DNA of 64,000 nucleotides from Catenulispora sp. MAP5-51 (GCF_041261205.1 NZ_JBGCCH010000017.1:1-64000), one strand, 5' to 3'. Numbered from the stretch's first letter, positions 49,638 to 58,607 are shown. Numbers and translations are program-made. Notes: generated by a model not told the origin, from the letters alone.

Positions 49638-50984
49638 ATGGTGAGATTCCGTCCCTCCTTGACGACCGCCGCTGTCGCGGTCGTAGCGGCAGCTCTTTCC
49701 CTGACCGGCTGCTCGAGCTCGGCCTCGAAGTCCGCCTCGAGTTCGAGCTCCACGCCGACCGCGTCGTCTGCGTCGTCCTCCAGCTCCTCCGCGGCGGCTG
49801 CGCCGTCCTCGTCCTCCAGCGCGCCGCCGGTCCGCGACCCCAACACGGACCTGGTGATCTGGACCGACGCCCAGCGTGCCCCGGTGCTCCAGCAGTTCGC
49901 ACAGAGCTTCGCCGCCGCCAACGGCATATCGGTGAGCGTCCAGCCGGTGGCCACCGACCTGCAGTCGGCGTACGTCACCGCCACCGCCGCCGGCAAGGGC
50001 CCGGACATCGTGGTCGGCGCCACCGACTGGATCGGCAACCTGGTACAGAACGGCGCCATCGCGCCGCTGCCGCTGACCGCCGGGCAGAAGGGCTCCTTCG
50101 AGGCCACCGCGCTGAACGCCGTCACCTACAACGGCCAGGTCTACGGCGTGCCCTACGCGACGGAGAACCTCGCGCTGATCACCAACACCGGCGAGGCCGC
50201 GGCGAACCCGGCGACGTTCGAGGACATGGTGGCCAACGGCCAGGCCGCGGTGAAGGCCGGCAAGGCCTCCGAGGCGCTGGCGATGCAGATCGGCCAGCAG
50301 GGCGACCCCTACACCGCGCAGCCGCTGATGGGCTCGGCCGGCGGCTCCATCTTCGGCACCAAGGCCGACGGCAGCTACGACCCCGCGCAGGTGGGCGTCG
50401 ACGGCACCGGCGCCAAGGCGTTCGCCGCGCAGCTGGCCAAGTACGGCGAGAAGGGCCAGAACGTCTTCAAGCGCTCCATCGACGCCAACAACGCGGTGTC
50501 GCTGTTCACCTCCGGCAAGTCCCCGTACCTGATCTCCGGCCCCTGGGCCCTGGAGCAGGTCCGCAAGGCCGGCCTGAAGTACGCGATCAGCCCGGTCCCC
50601 GGCTTCGCCGGCATGGGCCCCTCGCAGCCGTTCGTCGGCGTGCAGGCCTTCTACGTCTCGGCCAAGGCCAAGAACACCGCGATCGCGCAGGAGTTCACGC
50701 TGAACTACCTGACCAAGAAGGACGTCGAGGAAGCCCTTTACAAGGTCGACCCGCGCGCGCCGGCCCTGACCGAGGCCTACAACGACGTGTCCAAGACCGA
50801 CCCGGACATCGCCGCCTTCCAGGCCGCGGCCGCGCACGGCGTGGTGCTCCCGCAGATCCCCGCGATGTCCGCGGTGTGGGGCCCGCTCGGGATCGCCGAG
50901 GCCGCGATCGTCGGCGGCGCGGACCCGAACACGTCGATGACGAACGCCGCGACGCAGATCAAGGCCGCCATCGCCAAGGGCTAG
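49638..50984 (+). CDS. malE: Maltodextrin-binding lipoprotein of an ABC transporter
   Basis: 448 aa from ATG 49638, with AAAGGGG upstream. The N-terminal signal is VVAAALSLTGCSSSASKS with lipobox LTGC. A Ser/Ala-rich linker follows (SKSASSSSSTPTASSAS). The binding fold of cluster CUT1 proteins is clear: DLVIWTDAQRAPVLQQFAQS, KGPDIVVGATDWIGNLVQNG, GVPYATENLALITNTG, YLISGPWALEQVRKAGLKYA and FVGVQAFYVSAKAKNTAIAQ. It captures maltose/maltodextrin outside the membrane. It is separated from malF by a hairpin (51023-51064). Confidence 0.92.
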   Translation: MVRFRPSLTTAAVAVVAAALSLTGCSSSASKSASSSSSTPTASSASSSSSSAAAAPSSSSSAPPVRDPNTDLVIWTDAQRAPVLQQFAQSFAAANGISVSVQPVATDLQSAYVTATAAGKGPDIVVGATDWIGNLVQNGAIAPLPLTAGQKGSFEATALNAVTYNGQVYGVPYATENLALITNTGEAAANPATFEDMVANGQAAVKAGKASEALAMQIGQQGDPYTAQPLMGSAGGSIFGTKADGSYDPAQVGVDGTGAKAFAAQLAKYGEKGQNVFKRSIDANNAVSLFTSGKSPYLISGPWALEQVRKAGLKYAISPVPGFAGMGPSQPFVGVQAFYVSAKAKNTAIAQEFTLNYLTKKDVEEALYKVDPRAPALTEAYNDVSKTDPDIAAFQAAAAHGVVLPQIPAMSAVWGPLGIAEAAIVGGADPNTSMTNAATQIKAAIAKG

Positions 50985-51022
50985 CAGACCTGAAGTCCCT
51001 TTCCACCCCCCAAAACCTTCGT

Positions 51023-51064
51023 GCGGTGCGGTGTCCCGACCTTGCCCCCGGGCCGCCGCACCGC
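51023..51064. terminator. Intercistronic hairpin between malE and malF
   Basis: GCGGTGCGG (51023-51031) pairs with CCGCACCGC (51056-51064), nine pairs, with inner G/C-rich pairing. In other mal operons such hairpins stabilise the upstream malE part of the mRNA or attenuate transcription into malFG; the same role here is inference. Confidence 0.6.
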
Positions 51065-51095
51065 GCGGAGCCGACAGAAAGCAGGGGAACGGCCC

Positions 51096-52652
51096 ATGAC
51101 TGCAGCCCCCTATGAGCGCGCCGCGCGCTTGTCGTGGCCGCGGGTCGTCTTCGTCGGGCTGGTCGCGGCCTTCGCGGTCCTCACGATCCCGACGCTGGTC
51201 GACAAGCACTCGTGGACCGGGGTGGCGATCAGCGTCGCGGTCACCGCGATCCTGGCCTACGTCTACCTGACCCCGAAGCGGATAGCCGCCCGGTTCCTGG
51301 TGCCCGGCACCATCTTGCTGCTGGCGTTCCAGGTCTACCCGGTCGCCTACACGATCACGACCGCCTTCACCAACTACGGCGACGGACACCGGCTGAGCCA
51401 GTCCCAGGCCGTGGCGCAGATCGAGGCCGACTCCGTGCTGGAGCAGCCCGGCGCGCAGCGCTACGAGCTGTCGGTGGCGACCAAGACCACTGATACCTCC
51501 GGCGCCTTCGTCTTCTTCCTCACCGACCCGAACGGCAAGGTCGAGCGCGGCGACGCCTCCGGCCTCACCCCGGTGCCGGACTCGCAGGTCACCAAGGACC
51601 AGTTCACCGGCAAGGTGACGACCGCGGCCGGCTGGCACATCCTGACCGGCATCCAGGTCAACGGCCTGGGCCAGCGGCTGTCGACCTTCGCGGTGCCGAC
51701 CTCCGGCGGCTTCATCAAGTCCGTGGGCCTGTCGGAGGCGTACATCGGCCAGTTCACGATGAAGTACGACGCCGCCGCGCACACCATGACGGACACCCGG
51801 ACCAGCACCGTCTATAAGGCCTCCGGCGGGGAGTTCAAAGCGGCCGACGGCTCCGGCAAGACGCTGCCGATCGGCTGGAAGGTCGGCGTCGGGTTCAAGA
51901 ACTTCACCTCGGTGCTGACCGACGCGGCCATCCGCGGGCCGTTCCTGAGGGTCCTGATATGGACGATCGCCTTCGCCGTCCTGTCGGTGCTCACCACGTT
52001 CGCCCTGGGGCTGCTGCTCGCGGTGGTCATGGACCATCCGCGGATGCGAGGCCGCAAGCTCTACAGCTCCCTGCTCCTGCTGCCCTACGCGATGCCGGCG
52101 TTCATCACCACGCTGGTCTGGTCGAGTATGTACAACAAGGACTTCGGCCTGCTGAACAAGCTGTTCGGCACGCACATCGACTGGCTCGGCAGCCCGTGGG
52201 CCGCGCGCGGCTCGGTGCTGCTGACCAACCTGTGGCTCGGCTTCCCCTACATGTTCCTGGTCTGCGCGGGCCTGTTGCAGGCGGTGCCGCAGGAGCTGAA
52301 GGAGGTCGCACGGGTCGACGGCGCCTCGGCGGTCCGGGTGTTCCGCTCGGTCACCATGCCCACGGTGCTCATCGGCGCGATGCCGCTGCTGATCGCCTCC
52401 TTCGGCTACAACTTCAACAACTTCAACCTGATCCGGCTGCTGACCGACGGCGGTCCCTATCCCTCCGGCAGTTCCACGGCCGGCGACACGGACATCCTGA
52501 TCAGCTACACCTACCGGCTGGCGTTCGGCGGGCAGGGCGCGCAGTACGGCCTGGCCTCGGCGATCTCGTTCCTGATCTTCGTGCTGGTCGGCCTGATCAC
52601 CTACGGCGGCTTCCGGCAGACCCGGCAGCTGGAGGAGGTGTACGCGCGATGA
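51096..52652 (+). CDS. malF: Maltodextrin ABC transporter permease
   Basis: 518 aa from ATG 51096. Two N-terminal transmembrane helices (VVFVGLVAAFAVLTIPTLV and AISVAVTAILAYVYL) precede a third (FLVPGTILLLAFQVYPVAYT). A large extracytoplasmic domain then spans about residues 95-275 (RLSQSQAVAQIEADSVLEQP and on), like MalF loop P2. The permease core has the conserved EAA loop QELKEVARVDGASAVRVFRS (about 405). It forms the translocation pore with MalG. The final codons overlap the malG start (ATGA). Confidence 0.93.
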   Translation: MTAAPYERAARLSWPRVVFVGLVAAFAVLTIPTLVDKHSWTGVAISVAVTAILAYVYLTPKRIAARFLVPGTILLLAFQVYPVAYTITTAFTNYGDGHRLSQSQAVAQIEADSVLEQPGAQRYELSVATKTTDTSGAFVFFLTDPNGKVERGDASGLTPVPDSQVTKDQFTGKVTTAAGWHILTGIQVNGLGQRLSTFAVPTSGGFIKSVGLSEAYIGQFTMKYDAAAHTMTDTRTSTVYKASGGEFKAADGSGKTLPIGWKVGVGFKNFTSVLTDAAIRGPFLRVLIWTIAFAVLSVLTTFALGLLLAVVMDHPRMRGRKLYSSLLLLPYAMPAFITTLVWSSMYNKDFGLLNKLFGTHIDWLGSPWAARGSVLLTNLWLGFPYMFLVCAGLLQAVPQELKEVARVDGASAVRVFRSVTMPTVLIGAMPLLIASFGYNFNNFNLIRLLTDGGPYPSGSSTAGDTDILISYTYRLAFGGQGAQYGLASAISFLIFVLVGLITYGGFRQTRQLEEVYAR

Positions 52653-53491
52653 GAGAGCATCTGTGGTGGCGCCACCTGATAGGCCTGGCGGCCCTGGTCT
52701 TCGCGCTCGTCCCGATCCTGTTCCTGATCTCCGCGGCGCTGAACCCCATCGGCACGCTGTCCACGACCTCGCTGCTGCCCAGCGGCGCCAGCTTCTCCAA
52801 CTTCAGCAAGCTGTTCCACGATCCGAACTCGCCGTATGTCCGGTGGTATGTCAATACTCTGGTGATCTGCGGGGTCTCGGCGGTCCTCAATGTCCTGATC
52901 GGCGTGAGCGGTGCGTATGCCTTCTCCCGGCTGCGCTTCCGGGGGCGGCGGCCCGGGCTCACCGGGATCATGCTCGTCCAGATGTTCCCCAACTTCATCT
53001 CGCTGACCGCGCTGTACCTGACGTTCATCAGCATCGGCGGGGTGCTGCCGGCCTTCGGCCTGAACACCTCGCTGGGTCTGATCCTGGTCTACCTCGGCGG
53101 CGCGATGGGCGTGAACACCTGGCTGCTCAAGGGCTATCTCGACACCATCCCGAAGGAGCTCGACGAGTCCGCGCGCATCGACGGCGCCACCGAGACGCAG
53201 GTGTTCTTCAAGGTGGTCCTGCCGCTGGCGCGGCCGATGCTGGTGGTCGTCGGGCTGTTCTCGTTCGTGTCGTTCCTCAACGAGATCCTGCTGGCCGGGG
53301 TGTTCCTCACCGACACCACCCACAAGACGCTGGCCGTCGGCCTGTACGGCCTGGTCTCCGGCAACCACAACACCGACTACGGCGAGTTCGCCGCCGGGTC
53401 GCTGCTCGCCGGTATTCCTGTCGTCCTGATCTACCTCTACCTGCAGAAGTATCTCGTCAAGGGCTTGACGGCAGGCGCCGTCAAGGGCTGA
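52649..53491 (+). CDS. malG: Maltodextrin ABC transporter permease
   Basis: 280 aa from ATG 52649, overlapping malF by 4 bp. Six transmembrane helices are visible, the first being LIGLAALVFALVPILFLISA. The EAA loop is LDTIPKELDESARIDGATET (about 165). The C-terminal NTDYGEFAAGSLLAGIPVVL with LYLQKYLVKGLTAGAVKG is the standard MalG end. No ATPase gene is nearby; such systems in actinomycetes use the shared MsiK ATPase encoded elsewhere. Confidence 0.94.
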   Translation: MREHLWWRHLIGLAALVFALVPILFLISAALNPIGTLSTTSLLPSGASFSNFSKLFHDPNSPYVRWYVNTLVICGVSAVLNVLIGVSGAYAFSRLRFRGRRPGLTGIMLVQMFPNFISLTALYLTFISIGGVLPAFGLNTSLGLILVYLGGAMGVNTWLLKGYLDTIPKELDESARIDGATETQVFFKVVLPLARPMLVVVGLFSFVSFLNEILLAGVFLTDTTHKTLAVGLYGLVSGNHNTDYGEFAAGSLLAGIPVVLIYLYLQKYLVKGLTAGAVKG

Positions 53492-53527
53492 TTCGCTGAT
53501 CCGCACGATTCGTATAGGAGAGGCACC

Positions 53528-55783
53528 ATGCACAGACGCCGCAGACTCTTATTCGCCGGCACGGCGGTGAGCCTGGCCGCGGCCACCGCGGTGACCGTCG
53601 CCGCGACCCCCAGTCAGGCCACCCCGATGCGGTCCGCCACCGCCGCCACCACCACAGTCAATACGGCCAGCGCCGCCACCGCCGCGCTGAGCTCGACGCC
53701 GGTCAGCACCGGCGACATGACCTCCGACGTGATCTACCAGCTGTTGACCGACCGCTTCTACGACGGCGACACCAGCAACGACAACCCGTCGTCCTCGCCG
53801 AACCTGAACGACTCCAGCCACAACAACTGGCAGGAGTACTGGGGCGGCGACTTCGCCGGCGTCACCGCGAAGATGCAGTACCTGTCGGACCTCGGCGTCG
53901 GCGCCATCTGGATCTCGCCGCCGGTGCAGAACGTCAACGTGCCGGTCCCGGACTCCACGACCGGAGCCACGACCGCGGGCTACCACGGTTACTGGGGCAT
54001 GGATTTCTACACCCCCGAGCCGCACTTCGGGCAGTGGGCGGACTTCGACGCCATGGTGGCCGCGGCGCACGCCAAGGGCATCAAGGTGATCATGGACTGG
54101 GCGGTCAACGACACCAACCCCGAGGACACCAGCAACCCGAACTACGGGGCCGGCGGCGCGCTGAAGCAGAACGGGACCACGCTGTCGACGTACGACAACG
54201 ACCCGAACGGCTACTTCCACCACAACGGCGGCGTCGCGGACTACAACAACCTGTACGACGTCGAGTACCAGAACCTGTTCAACCTGGCCGACCTGGCGCA
54301 GGAGAACCCGGCGGTCACGAACTACGTGCAGGGCGCCGTCGACACCTGGCTCGGCCACGGCGTGGACGGCATCCGCATGGACGCCGTGAAGCACATGCCC
54401 GGCGGCTGGCTCAAGGGCTACGTCGACCACATCGAGAACTCGCACAGCGTGTTCATGTACGGCGAGTGGGCCGACCCGAGCACCGCGGCGCTGTGGCCGA
54501 ACGAGGTGAAGTTCGCCAACACCGACGGGCAGTCGCTGGAGAACTTCGACCTGAACACCGCTGAGCGCGACGTGTTCGCCGACAACGCCAACATGTCCGA
54601 GCTGGACTCCGAGCTCAGCCGCCAGCAGAGTTCGATCAACTGGTCGAACGACCTGGTGGACTTCGTCGACAGCCAGGACGAGAACCGCTTCTTGTCCATC
54701 AACAACAACACCACGCTCCTGGACCAGGCGACCGTGGTGAACATGACCGTGCCGGGCATCCCGTCGGTGTACTACGGCGACGAGAACTACCTGCACAACG
54801 ACACCACGAACTCCTTCGGCCAGGTCGGCGGCGACCCCTACAACCGGCCGATGGTCAGCTCGTTCGCGGAGAACAGCCGCAACTTCGGCATCACCCAGAA
54901 GCTGGCCGCCCTGCGCAAGAGCAACCCCGCCCTGCGCTACGGCAGCTCGACGCAGCGCTGGATCAACAACGACGTGTACGTGTACGAACGCAAGTTCTAC
55001 AACGACACGGTCCTGGTCGCGGTGAACAAGAGCACGTCGGCGACCTACCCGTTGACCAGCCTGAACACCGCGCTGCCGGCCGGCAGCTACAACGACGTGC
55101 TCGGCGGCGCCCTCGGCGGCGGCACCCTGACCGTCACCGCGGGCACCGGCGGCAACAACCCGACCGGGGCCTACACGCTGAACCCGGGCCAGGCCGCGGT
55201 GTGGTCGTACACCGCCCCGGCGGGCTCCACCCCGCAGGTCGGCAACATCGGCCCGACCATCGGCCACAGCGGCGACGTCGTCGCCGTCACCGGCACCGAC
55301 TTCGGGACCACCGCCGGCACCGCCACGGTCGGCGGCGTCGCGGCGACGGTGAAGTACTGGTCGAACACCGAGGTGGACCTGGCGATCCCGTCGGGCGCCG
55401 CCGCCGGACTGGACCAGGTGGTCCTCACGTCCTCTGGAAGCGTTGCCGGCAACGGAATCTCGTACCACGTGGAGTCGGGGACACAGGTCCCTGTGACGTT
55501 CACCGTGACCGGCACCTCGACCTCGCCCGGTGACGAGATCTACCTGGCCGGCGACGACGACGAACTGGGCAACTGGAGCACCGACACCTCGGTCGCGATC
55601 GGGCCGCTGCTCGACCCGAACTACCCGACGTGGTTCTCCCTGGCCAGCGTCCCGGCCGGGGCGAACATCCAGTTCAAGTTCTTCATCAAGCACACGGACG
55701 GGACGGTCACCTGGGAGGGCGGATCGAACCACACGTATACCGTTCCGAGCTCCGGGACGGGGAACGTGACGGTCGCTTGGTGA
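53528..55783 (+). CDS. Secreted CGTase-like GH13 enzyme with CBM20 and altered active site
   Basis: 751 aa from ATG 53528, with AGGAGAGG upstream. A Sec signal peptide (LLFAGTAVSLAAATAVTVAA, then ATPSQA) leads to a GH13 catalytic domain (about 60-440), domain C, an IPT/TIG domain (about 565-650: PQVGNIGPTIGHSGDVVAVT) and a CBM20 starch-binding domain (about 655-751: VTFTVTGTSTSPGDEIYLAG). This is CGTase architecture. Region II VDGIRMDAVKHMPGGW and region III SVFMYGEWAD carry the catalytic Asp and Glu. Region I, usually NHT, reads VIMDWAVNDTNPED; region IV, usually NHD, reads VDFVDSQDENRFLS. Both conserved subsite -1 histidines are thus missing. It probably supplies maltodextrins to MalEFG. 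Confidence 0.88.
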   Translation: MHRRRRLLFAGTAVSLAAATAVTVAATPSQATPMRSATAATTTVNTASAATAALSSTPVSTGDMTSDVIYQLLTDRFYDGDTSNDNPSSSPNLNDSSHNNWQEYWGGDFAGVTAKMQYLSDLGVGAIWISPPVQNVNVPVPDSTTGATTAGYHGYWGMDFYTPEPHFGQWADFDAMVAAAHAKGIKVIMDWAVNDTNPEDTSNPNYGAGGALKQNGTTLSTYDNDPNGYFHHNGGVADYNNLYDVEYQNLFNLADLAQENPAVTNYVQGAVDTWLGHGVDGIRMDAVKHMPGGWLKGYVDHIENSHSVFMYGEWADPSTAALWPNEVKFANTDGQSLENFDLNTAERDVFADNANMSELDSELSRQQSSINWSNDLVDFVDSQDENRFLSINNNTTLLDQATVVNMTVPGIPSVYYGDENYLHNDTTNSFGQVGGDPYNRPMVSSFAENSRNFGITQKLAALRKSNPALRYGSSTQRWINNDVYVYERKFYNDTVLVAVNKSTSATYPLTSLNTALPAGSYNDVLGGALGGGTLTVTAGTGGNNPTGAYTLNPGQAAVWSYTAPAGSTPQVGNIGPTIGHSGDVVAVTGTDFGTTAGTATVGGVAATVKYWSNTEVDLAIPSGAAAGLDQVVLTSSGSVAGNGISYHVESGTQVPVTFTVTGTSTSPGDEIYLAGDDDELGNWSTDTSVAIGPLLDPNYPTWFSLASVPAGANIQFKFFIKHTDGTVTWEGGSNHTYTVPSSGTGNVTVAW

Positions 55784-55794
55784 GGTGCATCGCT

Positions 55795-55836
55795 GATCCG
55801 CGTTGAACGATCCGCGTTGAACGATCCGCGATGAAA
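55795..55836 (+). repeat. Three tandem 14-nt repeats after the CGTase-like gene
   Basis: GATCCGCGTTGAAC occurs at 55795-55808 and 55809-55822; a third unit, GATCCGCGATGAAA, is at 55823-55836. The array ends just before the terminator hairpin. Confidence 0.8.
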
Positions 55837-55838
55837 CA

Positions 55839-55872
55839 GGCGGCGACCGGGTTGAGGGGCCCGGTCGCCGCC
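55839..55872. terminator. Terminator hairpin, 13-bp perfect stem
   Basis: The arms 55839-55851 and 55860-55872 are exact reverse complements (GGCGGCGACCGGG and its partner) with an 8-nt loop. It ends the malEFG-amylase transcript. It also borders the -10 box of the next gene (55880). Confidence 0.85.
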
Positions 55873-55879
55873 GCGCGGC

Positions 55880-55885
55880 TACCGT
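55880..55885 (+). promoter_or_regulatory. -10 box TACCGT, leaderless start
   Basis: It lies exactly 7 nt before ATG 55893. The in-frame GTG 55884 overlaps the box, so the ATG is preferred. Confidence 0.55.
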
Positions 55886-55892
55886 GAGCGGC

Positions 55893-56711
55893 ATGAAGCT
55901 GCCCGACGTAGTGGAACCCGAACCTGAGCGCCCCTTCGCGCAGCTGCTCTGGTCGCTGCGACGGCTCGGATTCCCGCTGCTGCCGCACGACGTCCGTTTG
56001 GCGCGGATACAAGAGGTCGTCGATCGGGAGGCGTCGCGCAAGGCGCTTCGGGTGTTCGGTCTGGAAGGCGTCACCGTGACCGGGCTGGGGTCGGTTCCGC
56101 CGGGCGACAGCTCCGTCGATTCTTTGGAGCTGCGGCCGTCCAAGCACGGCGGCTCGCTGCTGTCGCGGTGGTCCAGGACCGGCAGGCTCGGGTGGGACGG
56201 GCAGCTGCTGACCGTGGAGAGCGCGGCCGGGGACGTGGTGCGGCTCAGGCCTTCCGGAGACGGAGTGCAGCCGGGCTACCGGGCCGACGAGGTCGCGCGT
56301 ACCGGGGTGCGGCCCAGCCCGGCGCTCACGGAGTGCCCGTCGGCGGTGGTGGAGATCGCCGCTGTGGCGGTGGAAGGGCAGCGCATGCAACGGCTGCTCT
56401 TCCTGGACGAGGCTTCCCGCTGCCTGGCCGTGACGCCGGCCGCCGGCCTGTCCGAGGACGGCGTGGCCGACCTGGCCCGGCACGCGGGGATTGGGTTCCG
56501 TGTCTACTGGATCTCGCTGGGACGAAGGGTTCCCAGCTCGCTTGTCCGGCTTCAGCGCGATCTCAGGTTCGAACAGGGCCGGCTGGTCAAGTCGGAGGTG
56601 TACGAAGCGGTCTTTCCGTTCTCGGCCCGGTTCCGTGCTGTCGGAAGAGGCATGGGCCACGCCATGGAGTGGCGTTCCCTCATGGACGAGTGGCCTTCCC
56701 AGGTGTACTGA
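55893..56711 (+). CDS. Hypothetical protein
   Basis: 272 aa from ATG 55893. A soluble alpha/beta protein: PFAQLLWSLRRLGFPLLPHD, LRVFGLEGVTVTGLG, then VVRLRPSGDGVQPGYRADEV and LAVTPAAGLSEDGVADLARH. No family is recognised, and no signal peptide, metal motif or P-loop is present. It follows the terminator of the amylase gene and converges on 56808. Confidence 0.6.
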   Translation: MKLPDVVEPEPERPFAQLLWSLRRLGFPLLPHDVRLARIQEVVDREASRKALRVFGLEGVTVTGLGSVPPGDSSVDSLELRPSKHGGSLLSRWSRTGRLGWDGQLLTVESAAGDVVRLRPSGDGVQPGYRADEVARTGVRPSPALTECPSAVVEIAAVAVEGQRMQRLLFLDEASRCLAVTPAAGLSEDGVADLARHAGIGFRVYWISLGRRVPSSLVRLQRDLRFEQGRLVKSEVYEAVFPFSARFRAVGRGMGHAMEWRSLMDEWPSQVY

Positions 56712-56733
56712 CCGGGCTTTCGACGGGGTCGAA

Positions 56734-56772
56734 CGTGGTCGCCGACCGTCAGGGAGTCGGTCGGCGACCACG
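56734..56772. terminator. Bidirectional terminator hairpin, 15-bp stem
   Basis: The arms 56734-56748 and 56758-56772 are exact reverse complements (CGTGGTCGCCGACCG and its partner) with a 9-nt loop. It sits between converging genes. Confidence 0.85.
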
Positions 56773-56807
56773 ATCATCGGCTCAGCGCGCTTGCCGAGCG
56801 TGGTTGC

Positions 56808-58607
56808 TCATCGCGACGGACCGAGCTTCACATCCGTCTGGTCGATGACTCCGCCGTCCATCGATTCCGGCAGCATCGCGCGCACCGTGGCGATGGCCGC
56901 CGCCTTCGTCGTCGCATTTCCGTGCCACCCCGAGATGTCCGTCCCGGCCGGCGCCTTCGAGGCGATGTAGGCCGCGTACACCCCGAACCACTGCGCGTCG
57001 GTGTACGGCGACCAGCCGTGCGGCTTCTCGCGGCCGTAGGTGAACGTCGCGTCGGCCGGCGGCGAGGTCTGCGCGTCGAGGTTCTTCTGCAGCAGTTCCA
57101 CCGCGTCGTTCAGGAAGTACGTGTCCATGTCGCCGACGTACATGTGGATCTCGCCTTGCAGCTGCGGTCCCAGTGCCGGCCACTGCGCCGCCAGCTTCGC
57201 GTCCAGGTCCTTCGGCTTCCACTGCGCGGCCACGGTGTGGTCGATCGCGCCGGTGCGCTTGTCCCACACCAGGGCCGGGTAGCCGTCCTTGCCCTGCGGG
57301 CCGTAGACCGCCTCCCAGATCGCCCAGGCGCCGCCGCTTCGGTCGTGGTCGCCCAGGGCCAGCTCCCAGAGGTTCTCCTGGGCCATGTCGTAGACGGTGT
57401 CGCCGGTGGTGGTGCGGTCGTCGGGGCGCTGGGTCGGGTAGTCGAACTGGCGCAGGGTGTTGTAGGCGTTGGCGTCGTCGTAGACGTCGACGATCTGGTG
57501 GCGGTGGAAGTCCACCGGGTCGGGGTAGCCGGCGAAGGTGCCGCCGAAGACGTCGGGGTTGAACACCAGCGAGGCCAGCGCCTCCCAGCCGCCTGTCGAG
57601 CCGCCGGAGGTGACGCGGGCCCAGGGCGCGGCGATCGTGCGGAACCGGGCGTCCAGCGCCGGGATCAGCTCCTTGGTGGTGGCGGTGCCGTAGGGGCCGA
57701 CGTTGGGGGAGTCGACGATGTAGGAGGAGTCGTAGAAGGGGTTCTCCTCGCGCACCTCGATGCTGATGAACTTCGGTGAGCCCGGGTTCAACCAGTACTG
57801 GGAGAAGGCGTTGCTGCCGTCCTCCTTGAAGCCGTGCGGCGCGTTCTCGGTGTAGTGCGCGAAGTGGTACTCCACCGGGTAGCGGACGTTCGCGTTCTTC
57901 GGATCGTCGTAGCCCTGCGGCAGCAGCACGTTGGCGCCGACGTAGATCGGCGTGCCCCAGAACTTCGTCAGGGCCGGGCTCAGGATCTTGATGTGCTTCA
58001 CGTGCTGGCTGTCGGCCGGGTTGCCCTGCTGGCAGGTGCCGCCGGCGGGGATCGGGTCGGCCGGGGTGATGACGTGGTCCAGCGTCAGCTTCAGCGGCTT
58101 GTTCTCATTGCCGGTGATGGTGATCCACTGCGGTGTGCTGTACATGTTCCGCGGCGAGTCGAACATGTTCTGTCCGTCGCCGCAGGGCATGTGCATCTGG
58201 ACGGTCGAGCCGTCGCCGCGGTGGAAGGTGTCGTAGACGGTGAAGAACGCCTGGACGTAGTACCGGCCCGGCGGCAGCTGGTCGAGCGTGGCCATCGGGT
58301 AGCCGTACGTCGAGGCGCCGGAGTCCAGGGTCACCGCGCGCCCGGGCTTGAGCCCCTCGACGTCCCGGCCCCAGAACGGCGCGCCGTTGACGATGTCGAT
58401 CTGGTCCCGCGGATCGGAGTTCGCGGTGGTGGACACGATCACGAAAGCCCGGCCGTCGGCCGGCGCGGCCCGGGTGGCGGCGGGGAAGGAGACGTCGAAC
58501 TTCAGCTCGTGCCGCGGCCGGGCGGCGGCAGCGGTGGCGCCGACCAGGGCCAGCACCAGAGCCAGCAGGATGGCGGGACGTTTTCTCAGGGACGGCCGAC
58601 CAGACAT
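56808..58607 (-). CDS. Secreted alpha/beta hydrolase, putative esterase
   Basis: 599 aa from ATG 58605-58607, with GGAGG 6 nt upstream. Signal peptide: RKRPAILLALVLALVGATAA. An N-terminal beta-rich domain (about 35-200: AFVIVSTTANSDPRDQIDIV) precedes a hydrolase core in which RVTSGGSTGGWEALASLVFN (about 345) has the GGSTGG nucleophile elbow. Later GDMDTYFLNDAVELLQKNLD and SGWHGNATTKAAAI may carry the acid and His. It resembles large secreted esterases of actinomycetes of unknown substrate. Three Cys residues (MPCGDGQN and GGTCQQGN regions) may form a disulfide. Confidence 0.75.
   Translation of the reverse strand: MSGRPSLRKRPAILLALVLALVGATAAAARPRHELKFDVSFPAATRAAPADGRAFVIVSTTANSDPRDQIDIVNGAPFWGRDVEGLKPGRAVTLDSGASTYGYPMATLDQLPPGRYYVQAFFTVYDTFHRGDGSTVQMHMPCGDGQNMFDSPRNMYSTPQWITITGNENKPLKLTLDHVITPADPIPAGGTCQQGNPADSQHVKHIKILSPALTKFWGTPIYVGANVLLPQGYDDPKNANVRYPVEYHFAHYTENAPHGFKEDGSNAFSQYWLNPGSPKFISIEVREENPFYDSSYIVDSPNVGPYGTATTKELIPALDARFRTIAAPWARVTSGGSTGGWEALASLVFNPDVFGGTFAGYPDPVDFHRHQIVDVYDDANAYNTLRQFDYPTQRPDDRTTTGDTVYDMAQENLWELALGDHDRSGGAWAIWEAVYGPQGKDGYPALVWDKRTGAIDHTVAAQWKPKDLDAKLAAQWPALGPQLQGEIHMYVGDMDTYFLNDAVELLQKNLDAQTSPPADATFTYGREKPHGWSPYTDAQWFGVYAAYIASKAPAGTDISGWHGNATTKAAAIATVRAMLPESMDGGVIDQTDVKLGPSR

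Noticed and set aside
49518-52175. 885-aa reverse ORF opposite malE/malF
   Set aside because: Typical high-GC antisense frame, rich in Gly, Arg, His and Val repeats.
53549-56143. 864-aa reverse ORF opposite the amylase gene
   Set aside because: Antisense artefact; the forward frame has signal peptide, GH13 and CBM20.
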